Source: Desertimonas sp963733085
Lineage (GTDB): Bacteria; Actinomycetota; Acidimicrobiia; Acidimicrobiales; Ilumatobacteraceae
Direction of reading: 5' to 3'
Length of the DNA stretch: 64,000 bases
Assembly (NCBI GenBank): GCA_963733085.1
Contig: CAVTBY010000009.1
Coordinates: 62,001 to 126,000 of the forward strand
The stretch's first letter is position 1. Every line of letters begins with the position of its first letter. Under the pieces are notes generated by a model that saw only the letters and a program-made list of their open reading frames with translations, was not told where the DNA came from and did not search any database. The position numbers and the translations under genes are program-made. Of this stretch, positions 15,432 to 23,992 are shown piece by piece.

Positions 15432-17927
15432 TCACGGTCGATGCGAGCCGCCACGCATCGCCCGAATCGGAACGATCGGCGGCGGGGCGATCGACAGGGC
15501 GATCCGGACGCCTGTGGCGACGCATCCCGAGGGACTGACCACCAGTGGGTTGACCTCGAGCTGCTGGATCTCCGGCGCCGCGGCGACGAGAGCGGCGACT
15601 CGCGTCACGACCTCGACAATGGCGTCGACGGGGAGCGGTGGTCGACCCCGGTAACCGTGCAGCAACGGAGCGAGGCGGAGTCCGTTGATCGCCGCGGCGG
15701 CTTCGGCCGGCGTGATCGGGGCGACGAGCAGCGCCCGATCGGCGCGCAGCTCGGCTTCGTCACCTCCGGCACCGACGACGATGAACGGACCCAACGCCGA
15801 GTCACGGGTCGCCCCGACGAGCAGTTCCAGGCCGGCCACCTGCGGGGGCCCCACGTCGGCGACCGCGGCCTCGGCATCCGCTTGTGGCTGCACGTTCAGA
15901 CCGGCCGCCTGGAGCAGCGTGAAGGCGTCATCCTGGGGTAGCCAGGTCGTCTCCTCGAGATCCGCGGCGAGTCGCCGGGCAAGCCGGCGGGCGGCGATCA
16001 ACGCTGCGGCGTCGGTTGCTAGGCGATCGGGTTGGTCAGCGCTGCGGGCAAGCCAGGCGGCCCGCCCGCACACCAGCGCCATCGCTGTGGCCGCCCGTTC
16101 GGGGGTCGGGTAGGTCGGCAGCCGCCCGGCGTCGCGGCGGCGTCCACCGATCGCCGTGACGGCGACAGGCACGTCGACATCGAGATCGTCGAGGAGTGCG
16201 AGGGTGTCGTCGAGATCGTGATCGTCCAGCTCGACACAGACCACGACGCACGCGTCGACCTCACCCGACGAGGCGATCGTGGCCACAGCGCCGGCGATCT
16301 CCCCCGCTGTCGCCGAGGGACCGGCGTCAACCGGGTTCTCGGTCGATGCCGCGGCCGCCACGAGCGTCCGCAGCCGGTGCTGGAGCTCGTCGCTGAACAG
16401 CGGGACGCCGGCTCCGCCCTCGTCCGCCGCGTCGGCAGCGAGGATCAGCGGACCGCCGGCATTGCCAACGAGACCGATGCGCTTACCCGCGGGTGCTGGT
16501 TGGCGGTCGAGCAGCAGGCCGATGTCGATCAGCTCTTCCATCGTCCTGGCGCGAATCACTCCGGTGTGGGCGAACAGCGCCTCGACCCCACCGAAGTCTC
16601 CAGCCGATGCGGCGGTGTGCGAACGGGCGCCTCGCTTGCCAGACTCCGACCGGCCACCTTTCAAGCCGACGACGGGTTTGCGCCGGGCGACCGCTCTGGC
16701 GACGCGGGCGAACCGCACCGGGTCGCCAAACGATTCGAGGTACAGCAGCACGACCCTGGTGGCGTCGTCGTCGGCCCACAGGCGCAGCAGGTCGTTGCCG
16801 CTGACGTCCGCCTTGTTGCCCATCGACACGAACGACGAGATGCCGGCCCCGCGCCGTTCCGCCTCAGCGGCGATGGCAATTCCGACCCCGCCTGACTGCG
16901 AGGCGACGGCGATCCCGCCGGGGCGGAACTGCTGGCTCGTGTACGTGGCGTTGAGTCCGCATGCAGTGGCCACGACGCCGAGCGAGTTCGGTCCCACGAG
17001 GCGCATCCCGTGGCGTCGGGCCGCGGCGATGACGTTCTCCTGCATCGCCGCGCCGATCGCTCCGGTTTCGGCGAACCCGGACGTCACGACGACAGCACTG
17101 CGCACGCCGGCCGCTCCACACTGCTCCATGACATCGGCGACGCCGGGGGCGGGGACAGCGACCACGGCCAAGTCGGGGGTACCCGCGAGGTCACCGATGC
17201 CATCGCCCGGCTCGACGACGCTCACCTCGCCGGTGAACGAGGCACGCAGGTGAGCGAGAATCCGCCGCCCCGGCGACGACTCGTCGTCGTCCGCGACGAT
17301 GACGACGACGTGGCGGGGATGGAGAATCGGCTGGAGCGAGCTGACCGCGCCCTTCCAGTCTCGGAGGTCGGCGTGATCCTGGAGCAGGTTCTCTGCCGTT
17401 AGGTCGAGCTGAACCTGGACCGTGCCGTTCTCGAACCACAGGCGGTTGACGAGCCCGACATCGCGAAAGACCCGCTGCATGCCGACGTTGTCGGGCAGGG
17501 TCTCGGCGACCAACCGGCGAAACCCGGCCTCGCGGGCGAGACCGGCAAGATCTTCGAGCAACAGCGTCGCGATGCCCTCCTGGTGGTGGGCGTCGGCTAC
17601 GGCGAAGGCGACCTCCGCCTCCTCCCCACCCGGCCTGGCGTAGTACTCGCCGACCGCGATGAGCTCACCCCTGGCGTCGACCACCAGCGTGATGTGATCG
17701 TTGACGTCCTGCTCCGTCGTCCGGCGCAGTTCCGCCTCCGGTACCGCCGACCGAACGCCGAAGAATCGGTAGTAGCTCGACGCCTCACTGAGCCCCTCGT
17801 AGAAGCGCGTGAGGGCGCCGAGGTCGTCGGAGGTGGCTGGGCGGACGCGCGCGGGGCGGCCTGTCGCCAGCAAGACGTCGCGTGCGAACGGCGCCAGCAG
17901 ACGAGTGGTCGTCGAGGTCTGCTCCAT
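15432..17927 (-). CDS. GNAT acetyltransferase fused to acyl-CoA synthetase (Pat-like), ATP-grasp segment shortened
   Basis: An 831-aa protein of the bacterial protein-acetyltransferase architecture. The N-terminal GNAT domain (about 20-175) shows RPATSDDLGALTRFYEGLS and HHQEGIATLLLEDLAGLARE. The ADP-forming CoA-ligase part follows: CoA-binding VVIVADDD, VVTSGFAETG, RLVGPNSLGVV, SQSGGVGIA, SFVSMGNKADVSGND, the SHTAASAG loop with its His, and VGNAGGPLIL. The C-terminal ATP-grasp domain goes from LLQAAGLNVQPQADAEAAVA almost directly to GLELLVGATRD. The usual LGYPVxLK and HKSD stretch (roughly 45-50 residues) is absent, so ATP use is doubtful. ATG at 17927 fits 14 bases after the VOC gene; upstream ATG 18017 overlaps it. 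Confidence 0.88.
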   Translation of the reverse strand: MEQTSTTTRLLAPFARDVLLATGRPARVRPATSDDLGALTRFYEGLSEASSYYRFFGVRSAVPEAELRRTTEQDVNDHITLVVDARGELIAVGEYYARPGGEEAEVAFAVADAHHQEGIATLLLEDLAGLAREAGFRRLVAETLPDNVGMQRVFRDVGLVNRLWFENGTVQVQLDLTAENLLQDHADLRDWKGAVSSLQPILHPRHVVVIVADDDESSPGRRILAHLRASFTGEVSVVEPGDGIGDLAGTPDLAVVAVPAPGVADVMEQCGAAGVRSAVVVTSGFAETGAIGAAMQENVIAAARRHGMRLVGPNSLGVVATACGLNATYTSQQFRPGGIAVASQSGGVGIAIAAEAERRGAGISSFVSMGNKADVSGNDLLRLWADDDATRVVLLYLESFGDPVRFARVARAVARRKPVVGLKGGRSESGKRGARSHTAASAGDFGGVEALFAHTGVIRARTMEELIDIGLLLDRQPAPAGKRIGLVGNAGGPLILAADAADEGGAGVPLFSDELQHRLRTLVAAAASTENPVDAGPSATAGEIAGAVATIASSGEVDACVVVCVELDDHDLDDTLALLDDLDVDVPVAVTAIGGRRRDAGRLPTYPTPERAATAMALVCGRAAWLARSADQPDRLATDAAALIAARRLARRLAADLEETTWLPQDDAFTLLQAAGLNVQPQADAEAAVADVGPPQVAGLELLVGATRDSALGPFIVVGAGGDEAELRADRALLVAPITPAEAAAAINGLRLAPLLHGYRGRPPLPVDAIVEVVTRVAALVAAAPEIQQLEVNPLVVSPSGCVATGVRIALSIAPPPIVPIRAMRGGSHRP

Positions 17928-17941
17928 CAGCGCCGCTGGTG

Positions 17942-18280
17942 TCAGTGCTCGGGGTGCCGCGTGCCGATGCGCAACCGGTTGCCGTCCGGATCGGTCAGCT
18001 GGATCTCCCGAGCCCACGGCTGGACGATCACCTCGGCTCCGACCTCCGAAGCGATCGCGTCGACGTCGTCGACGTAGAAGTACACGAGGGTGCCCGGCCG
18101 GGCGTCACCGGCGTGCTCGGAGAGATGCAGGTAGATGTCGCCACGCTGGAGGAAGAGGTAGAGCGGCAGGTCGGGGGCGAAGCGGTGCTCCCCCGCCACC
18201 GAGAACCCCAATCGCGCGTACCACTGGGCAGCGACGTAGCCGTCGGCAACGCGAAAGATCGGGACGAGCGCCTCGGACAC
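17942..18280 (-). CDS. VOC-family (bleomycin-resistance/glyoxalase-like) protein
   Basis: A 112-aa single-module vicinal-oxygen-chelate protein. The start VSEALVPIFRVADGYVAAQW is followed by YARLGFSVAGEHRF, LYLFLQRGDIYLHLSEH, FYVDDVDAIASEVGAEVI and the ending EIQLTDPDGNRLRIGTRH. The latter motifs are characteristic of bleomycin-binding-like VOC proteins. GTG at 18280 is chosen because the fold begins there. It lies 14 bases upstream of the GNAT/acyl-CoA synthetase gene in the same direction. Substrate unknown. Confidence 0.88.
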   Translation of the reverse strand: MSEALVPIFRVADGYVAAQWYARLGFSVAGEHRFAPDLPLYLFLQRGDIYLHLSEHAGDARPGTLVYFYVDDVDAIASEVGAEVIVQPWAREIQLTDPDGNRLRIGTRHPEH

Positions 18281-18338
18281 GAAAGCGACAGTAACGGTCG
18301 GCGGGTGGACTCCGACGGTCGTCGTCCATACTGGACCC

Positions 18339-18605
18339 ATGACCGACGAGCGCGATGCACCCGAAGAGCCAGTCGTCGACGACGCAGCTGGGGCGGCGCC
18401 GCACGAGACCACCGATGGTCCCGACGAGGCCGCGCTCGAGGCGTTTGACCTGGATGGCGACGGTCGCATTTCGGTGACCGAGAATGCTCGTGCCGAGCTG
18501 GGGATCGTTGACGCCCAGGCGGAGGAGATGAGCGACGAGCCAGGACTGAAGGGCAAGATCGGCAGGGCAGCCCACCGCCTGCTCGACAAGCTCGACAACG
18601 ACTGA
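18339..18605 (+). CDS. Small acidic protein with a single EF-hand-like calcium loop
   Basis: An 88-aa protein. Residues 1-32 are acidic, low-complexity and Pro/Ala-rich. FDLDGDGRISVTENARAELG matches the 12-residue EF-hand loop (Asp at 1, 3 and 5, Gly at 6, Ile at 8, Glu at 12). A basic amphipathic tail, GLKGKIGRAAHRLLDKLDN, closes the protein. It has no signal peptide. It is divergent from the VOC gene, with a 58-base gap. A calcium-binding or small DNA/membrane-associated role is possible, but function is unknown. Confidence 0.75.
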   Translation: MTDERDAPEEPVVDDAAGAAPHETTDGPDEAALEAFDLDGDGRISVTENARAELGIVDAQAEEMSDEPGLKGKIGRAAHRLLDKLDND

Positions 18606-18700
18606 GTCCCGTCGATCCATCGCCGACCGCGTCAACCGTTGCGAGCGACCGAGCGCCAGCGAGGGAGCGCCACACGCGGCCTGCGTGGCCGGGGTCAGAC

Positions 18701-19978
18701 TTAGAGGTGTCCCAAGCGTTTCGCTTCGAAGGTCAGGTGGTCGCGGTGGTCGGGATGGGCGATAGCGATCAGGGCGGCGGCCCGTTGGCGCAACGAGCGA
18801 CCGCGTAGCTCGGCCACGCCCCACTCGGTGACGACCTTGTCGACGGTGTTCTTCAACGTTGTCACCACGTCGCCGGCGGCGAGCTGGGGCACGATCTTGG
18901 AGATCTCCCCCTCCTTCGCCGTGGACTGCAGCACGACGAAGCCCTGACCGCCCTTCGAGTACATCGCCCCGCGGGCGAAGTCGGCCTGGCCGCCGCTCGA
19001 CGAGTAGTAGCTGCCGTTGACCGTCTCCGACGCGCATTGGCCGACGAGATCGACGGCGATCGTCGAGTTGATCGACACGAAGTTGGCCTCTTGGGCGATG
19101 ACGCGGGGGTCGTTGACGTAGCTCACCGGCCACATCTCGAACGCCGCGTTCTCGTCGAGGAATTCGTACAGTCGCCGTGTCCCGAGGGCGAACGTGCCGA
19201 CTGTCTTGGTGCGGTTGAGTTGCTTGGCGACTCCGTTGACGACGCCACGATCGACGAGCTCCATCAAGCCGTCGGAGATCAACTCGGTGTGCACGCCGAG
19301 ATCGTGGTGTCCCGACAGGGCGGCGAGGATGGCGTTGGGGATCGCTCCGATACCTGTCTGGATGGTCGCCTCGTTGGGGATTCGTTCGGCGACGAAGGCG
19401 GCGATGCGGTCGTCGATCTCCCGGCGTGGCGGTGGCGGCACCTCGACGAGCGGGCGGTCGACCTCGACCCAACCGAGCACCTGACTGGCGTGGATCTGGT
19501 TGCGTCCGAACGTCCGGGGTTGTTGAGCGTTGGCCTCGAGGAAGAAGCGGGCGCGGCCGATGAACGAAGCGGCGTAGTCGGCGTTGACACCGAGACTGAA
19601 GTAGTTGTGGCGATCGGGAAGCGACGCCGCGGCAAGGACGAGCGGGTCGCGTGTCTGCTCGCGGAGGATGTTGCGCATCTCGCTGAAGTTGTTCGGCACG
19701 AGGTCGAGCGTCCCGGCACGGAAGCACGGTCGGGTGACGTGCGAGAGGAAGTAGGAGACGTGCCGCAAGCGGTCGCCGAACGCGCCGTGCAGGTATGGCC
19801 GGTCGTGGACGGCGTGCATCTGATGGACGCGGACGCCCTCGAGGCGTTCGACGTTGGCTTCGATGGCGTCGAGGAGACTGACCGGCTCACCGTTCGCCAG
19901 CGGCATGATGATGTCGGCGCCAGGCGAAACGTGCTCGAGCACGTCCTCCGGTTGCGATGCGACCATCATCGACCGCAC
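18701..19978 (-). CDS. Acetyl-CoA hydrolase/transferase (4-hydroxybutyrate CoA-transferase-like)
   Basis: A 425-aa family I CoA transferase moving CoA between acetyl-CoA and an organic acid. Recognisable segments are LANGEPVSLLDAIEANVERL, VRVHQMHAVHDRPY, FRAGTLDLVPNNFSEM, NEATIQTGIGAIPNAILAAL, GVHTELISDGLMELVDRGVV, FVSINSTIAVDLVGQCASET, GSYYSSSGGQADFARGAM and the C-terminal GVAELRGRSLRQRA. The start MRSMMVASQPEDVLEHV allows ATG 19978, 19969 or 19966. Its neighbours are divergent or opposite, so it stands alone. Confidence 0.93.
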   Translation of the reverse strand: MRSMMVASQPEDVLEHVSPGADIIMPLANGEPVSLLDAIEANVERLEGVRVHQMHAVHDRPYLHGAFGDRLRHVSYFLSHVTRPCFRAGTLDLVPNNFSEMRNILREQTRDPLVLAAASLPDRHNYFSLGVNADYAASFIGRARFFLEANAQQPRTFGRNQIHASQVLGWVEVDRPLVEVPPPPRREIDDRIAAFVAERIPNEATIQTGIGAIPNAILAALSGHHDLGVHTELISDGLMELVDRGVVNGVAKQLNRTKTVGTFALGTRRLYEFLDENAAFEMWPVSYVNDPRVIAQEANFVSINSTIAVDLVGQCASETVNGSYYSSSGGQADFARGAMYSKGGQGFVVLQSTAKEGEISKIVPQLAAGDVVTTLKNTVDKVVTEWGVAELRGRSLRQRAAALIAIAHPDHRDHLTFEAKRLGHL

Positions 19979-20060
19979 CTTAGAAGCGAAACGGCGATGC
20001 GCGCCTGGTCGTCACCGTCGATCTGCGCGCATGCTTGAAACCGAACAAGGAGGGATCCCG

Positions 20061-20324
20061 ATGGAGGAGCTGACCTGGACGGTCGAGATCGTGTTCAGCG
20101 AAGACGAGGACAAGACCCGAGCGGACGCCCGGCTGACCGGAGGTCCCGAGGAGTTGCAGGGCTGGGGCCGATCGCGTCGCAACCCGGAGGATCCCGACGT
20201 GCCCGCCGTGGGCGAGGAGGTCGCCGCCGCCCGGGCGCTCAGCGACCTCGCCCATCACTTGCTCGAACAGGCCGCCCACCGCATCGAGTCGTGGGAGGGC
20301 CAGCCCGTCCACCTCACCCGGTGA
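20061..20324 (+). CDS. DUF1876 (Rv2632c-like) small protein
   Basis: An 87-aa cytoplasmic protein. Two beta-strands (LTWTVEIVFSEDEDKTRADA) are followed by LTGGPEELQGWGRSRRNPED and a helix with LSDLAHHLLEQAAHRIE, the Rv2632c-like fold. Members in mycobacteria are small and stress-associated, with no established enzymatic role. AAGGAGGG lies eight bases upstream of ATG 20061, fixing the start. It converges on the large SARP-kinase gene with a hairpin in between. Confidence 0.9.
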   Translation: MEELTWTVEIVFSEDEDKTRADARLTGGPEELQGWGRSRRNPEDPDVPAVGEEVAAARALSDLAHHLLEQAAHRIESWEGQPVHLTR

Positions 20325-20339
20325 CGCCGCCCACCCCGC

Positions 20340-20386
20340 TCTGTGTCAGTGAACACGACGTCGGCGGTCGTGCTTGCTGACACAGA
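20340..20386. terminator. Bidirectional hairpin terminator between convergent genes
   Basis: TCTGTGTCAG (20340-20349) pairs perfectly with CTGACACAGA (20377-20386). After a 4-base mismatch, CACGAC (20354-20359) pairs with GTCGTG (20367-20372) around the loop GTCGGCG. It lies between the stop of the DUF1876 gene (20324) and the stop of the opposing gene (20404), the expected place for a shared terminator. The GTGTCAG motif recurs in the structured gap at 47.6 kb. Confidence 0.75.
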
Positions 20387-20403
20387 ATGCTTGGCTCAGG
20401 CCT

Positions 20404-23400
20404 TCACGCCGAATCGGCGAGACACATCGCGGCGAGGTCGATGCCCACGTCGTCGGGCAACGGCGTCAGACACCCGATGCGATCGGTGAAGACGTCCTCG
20501 ACCGGTCCGTCGCGATCGAACAGGTTGCTGATCCCGTCCCACTCGTGGGAGGCGACGAGCTCGCCGGCGACGTCGGGGTGGATTCCCTCGCGTAGCACGA
20601 TGGCGTCGAAGCGATGCGATCGCGGCCCTGCGTAGTTCGGGTTGCGTTGCAGCACGGTGAGGTCGCCGTTCGTCCAGCGTGCGATGTAGTACGGCCCGGC
20701 TGACGGGGCCATCGCGTCGCCGGGCACGCCGTCGATCGGAACGGCAACCCCGCCTGGAATAGCCGGCGTGCCGAGGGGGACGGGACAGAAGTAGGGCTCC
20801 GCCAGTCGCTCCAAGAAGTCGTCCGACGGTGCCGTCAGCGTGATCGCCAACGTGTCGCCGTCGGCGTCGAGTGAGGCGATGTCGTCGAGGAGATCAGCCC
20901 CGGGCGCATCCGCCCCAAGCTCCGGTGACAGGGCGCGTTCGATCGAGTAGCGGAACGTCTCCGCCGACACTGGCTCGTTGGACGGCGGCGAGAAGCGGTA
21001 CCCAGAGCGGACAGTGAACGTGTAGGTCCGTCCGTCATCGGACACGGTGGGCATCCCGGTCGCCACCTCGGGCACCACGCCGTCGCGCTCCGTGTGTCGC
21101 ACCAAGCCGGCGCATGTCGCGTCCGCGACCTGGCGCCCCAAGTCCGACCAGATCAATGCCGGGTCGATGGGTTCGAGGGCGTAGCTGCCGACGAACAGCT
21201 TGGCGACGTCGCCGTCGAGCTCGTCGATCGCGTTCTCGAACGTCTGGCCCGGGGGAAGTTGGACGAGGACCTTCCCGGCGCCCGCGGCGACCGCTTGGAT
21301 CGGGTGACTGAATCGGTGGGTCGTGACTGCTCCCGTGGTGGCGTCGATTGCCGACACCGAGCCGTCGTCTTGGTTGCCGACCCACACCACGCCGTCGCTG
21401 TAGGACACCGCCCGCGCCCCGATCGCGGTGGGATGACCAGCGACAATGGCACCCGTGTTGTCGATCTGGTAAACGACGCCCTTGGTTTCGTCGGCCGTCC
21501 AGCCATAGCCGCTGCCGGCGGTGACGTAGTTGTTCCGTCCGTCGACGTTGACGGACGTCACCGTGTTCGACTGCGGGTCGATGCGGCTGACGTCGCCCCA
21601 CGACCCCCCGGTCCACACCGCCGCATCGTCGCCATACGCCAGCGCCAGCGAACCAGGTAGCCGGTGGAATAGGTGCTGGACCTCGAACGTCGCTGGATCG
21701 AGCCGGGCGACCATGCCGATGCCCTCGTCGGCGTCTCGGCGGGCGACCCACAGAGAGCCATCGGCGACGAGGACACCTCCTGATCCTCCTTCGCCTGGCA
21801 GGTCGTCGAAGCGGTCCACCTCCCGCCCCAGTTGGACGTCGACCTTGTAGATCCCTCGCCCAGACCACTCGGTGATCCACAAGTCGTTGCCGTCCACCGT
21901 GTAGGACCCGACATCTTGGGTCGGCGAGGCGATCTGGCGGACGATTCGTCCGCTCTGCGGATCGACCTGCGCGAACGACATCGGCTCGAGGTTGAGCACC
22001 CAGAAATGACCGCCGGAGAAGATCGCCTCCGCCGGTCTCCTGATGACCGAGTCGGAGATCGAAGCCGTCCCCTCGCCTGTGGACGCGTCGATGATCGCCA
22101 TTCCCGGCCCGTAGTCGAGCAGGCTCGCGGCTGCGTCGTCGTCGAACAGACGCGGGACGCTGATCGCCACCAGCGGGGCGACTACAGCGGCAGTGAGTGC
22201 GGCGGCCCACCGGCGACGTTTTTGCCGGCGCGGCGACGAGGGGGCCACGGCCTCCGCGGCCACCGGGATTGCGACGGCGCCGCCCACTGTCGGCGACGCG
22301 AGCGCCGAGGTCGCGGCCCGCGCCATCTCGCCGCATGACGGGAATCGTTGTCCGGGGCTCTTCGCCAACGCCCGACAAACGACGGCATCGATCGCCGACG
22401 GGAGCCCCGGAGCCGCCTGAGTGACGGATGGTGGTGGGTCCTCGAGGTGAGCGCGGATCAACGCCGCGGGGACCTCGCGGCGGAACGGCGGCGCCCCGGT
22501 CACGCATTCGAAGAGCACGCACCCGAGCGAATACTGGTCGGCGTTCCCGTCGAGTGGCTTGCCCTCGAACTGCTCGGGTGCGGCGTAGTCGAGGGTGCCG
22601 GCGAACCTGGTCGCGCCGAGCGAACTGTCGCCTTCCAGCCGCCTGGTCAGACCGAAGTCGGACAGGTAGACGCTGCCGTCGTCGGCGATCAGCACATTGC
22701 CCGGCTTGACGTCGCGGTGGACGAGCCCGCGAGCGTGCGCAGCGTCGAGGGCGGCGGCGATCTGGCGGACGATCGCCATCGCCCGGTCCGGATCGAGCCG
22801 GCCCTCCACGTCGAGCGTCGCCCGCAAGTCTGTGCCGGCGACGTAGCGCATGGCGATGAACAGCTGGCCCTCGTGCTCGCCGGCTTCGTAGATCGGGACG
22901 ACGTTGGGATGGTCGAGAGACGCCGCCAGCCGTGACTCGCGCAGGAACCGCTCACGACCGCTCCCGCTGTCGTCGAGCCACGGCGCGAGGAGTTTGAGTG
23001 CCACCTTGCGTCCGAGGCGCTGGTCGTCGGCGAGGTAGACGATGCTCGTGCCGCCACGTCCGATGACCCGGTCGATCCGGTAGCCGGCGAACTCGCACCC
23101 CGGCACGAGCTCGCCGCGCCGTGCCGCCACAGGCCGAGCGAGCATGAGGCCAGGGTCCTGCCGCAAGATGTTGTCGTGCAGCGCCTGCAACTCGGGCGAC
23201 GGGTCGATCCCCAACTCCTCGACAAGCACCTGCCGCGCCCGCCGGTAGGTAGCCAAAGCGTCGCCCTGGCGCCCTGACCGGTACAGCGCCAACATCAGCT
23301 GGGCCCACAGCCGCTCGCGCAGCTGATAGCGGCCGGTGAGCGACTCCAGCTCGCCGATGACCGCCGAGTGGCGTCCGGCGGCGATCTCGGCAGCGAGCTT

Positions 23401-23877
23401 GTGCTCGATCGCCGAGACCCTGAGATCCTCCAGGCGGGCACACTCTCCGGTCAGCGACAGCTCTTCCGCCAGGTCGGCGAACGCCGGGCCGCGCCAGAGT
23501 GCGAGCGCCCGGCCGAAGGTCGCTGCGGCGGCTGCCGGATCGGTCACCGCCTCCGTCCGGCCGCGATCGACGAGCGACTCGAAGCGCCTGGCGTCGATCT
23601 CGTCCGCTTCGGCGGTGAGCAGGTAGCCACCTGATCCACTGCGGATCCGTCCGTCACCGAGCGCCTTGCGCAAATGGGAGACGTAGCTCTGTAACGAGTT
23701 ACGCACGGCCTCGGGTGGGTCGTCGCCCCAGACCTCGTCGATCAGCGTGCCGGTCGGCACCAGCTCGTTCGCCCGCACGAGCAGACGAGCCAGCACCACC
23801 CGTTGCCTGCGGCCGCCGAGCGGGACGACCCGACCGTCCTCGACCACCTCGAGAGGCCCGAGCACCCGGAACTCCAC
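20404..23877 (-). CDS. SARP/BTAD regulator fused to Ser/Thr kinase, membrane helix, beta-propeller and solute-binding domain
   Basis: A single 1157-aa chain with five parts. (1) OmpR-like winged helix, about 1-95 (GPLEVVEDGRVVPLGGRRQR, LIDEVWGDDPPEAVRNSLQS). (2) BTAD helical domain, about 97-245 (ELGIDPSPELQALHDNILRQ). (3) Ser/Thr kinase, about 265-525, with P-loop GRGGTSIV, Lys295 in VALK, HRDVKPGN (387-394), DFG (407-409) and GTLDYAAPEQ. (4) One helix at about 557-578. (5) Extracytoplasmic propeller-like repeats, about 600-880 (GGHFWVLNLE, DLWITEW, SLWVARR, VVWVGNQDD). The C-terminal 270 residues resemble a shortened SBP_bac_5 peptide-binding domain (TYTFTVRSGYRFSPP, SAGPYYIARW, VLQRNPNY). 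The arrangement implies ligand sensing outside and phosphorylation plus DNA binding inside. Confidence 0.9.
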   Translation of the reverse strand: MEFRVLGPLEVVEDGRVVPLGGRRQRVVLARLLVRANELVPTGTLIDEVWGDDPPEAVRNSLQSYVSHLRKALGDGRIRSGSGGYLLTAEADEIDARRFESLVDRGRTEAVTDPAAAAATFGRALALWRGPAFADLAEELSLTGECARLEDLRVSAIEHKLAAEIAAGRHSAVIGELESLTGRYQLRERLWAQLMLALYRSGRQGDALATYRRARQVLVEELGIDPSPELQALHDNILRQDPGLMLARPVAARRGELVPGCEFAGYRIDRVIGRGGTSIVYLADDQRLGRKVALKLLAPWLDDSGSGRERFLRESRLAASLDHPNVVPIYEAGEHEGQLFIAMRYVAGTDLRATLDVEGRLDPDRAMAIVRQIAAALDAAHARGLVHRDVKPGNVLIADDGSVYLSDFGLTRRLEGDSSLGATRFAGTLDYAAPEQFEGKPLDGNADQYSLGCVLFECVTGAPPFRREVPAALIRAHLEDPPPSVTQAAPGLPSAIDAVVCRALAKSPGQRFPSCGEMARAATSALASPTVGGAVAIPVAAEAVAPSSPRRQKRRRWAAALTAAVVAPLVAISVPRLFDDDAAASLLDYGPGMAIIDASTGEGTASISDSVIRRPAEAIFSGGHFWVLNLEPMSFAQVDPQSGRIVRQIASPTQDVGSYTVDGNDLWITEWSGRGIYKVDVQLGREVDRFDDLPGEGGSGGVLVADGSLWVARRDADEGIGMVARLDPATFEVQHLFHRLPGSLALAYGDDAAVWTGGSWGDVSRIDPQSNTVTSVNVDGRNNYVTAGSGYGWTADETKGVVYQIDNTGAIVAGHPTAIGARAVSYSDGVVWVGNQDDGSVSAIDATTGAVTTHRFSHPIQAVAAGAGKVLVQLPPGQTFENAIDELDGDVAKLFVGSYALEPIDPALIWSDLGRQVADATCAGLVRHTERDGVVPEVATGMPTVSDDGRTYTFTVRSGYRFSPPSNEPVSAETFRYSIERALSPELGADAPGADLLDDIASLDADGDTLAITLTAPSDDFLERLAEPYFCPVPLGTPAIPGGVAVPIDGVPGDAMAPSAGPYYIARWTNGDLTVLQRNPNYAGPRSHRFDAIVLREGIHPDVAGELVASHEWDGISNLFDRDGPVEDVFTDRIGCLTPLPDDVGIDLAAMCLADSA

Positions 23878-23992
23878 GGCCGCACCGTACTCACGAATGC
23901 CTCCGTCGATCAGCGTCTTTCAAGCCGCCTACACCGCCGGCCCAAGGACGTTCGGGCTCACTGGTTGCACCCGACTACAGGAGGCGGAGACT

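Noticed and set aside
18105..19727. 540-aa minus-strand frame over the VOC, EF-hand and CoA-transferase region
   Set aside because: Arg/Pro/Ser-rich composition with no motifs; it is a shadow of the CoA-transferase gene in a high-GC context.
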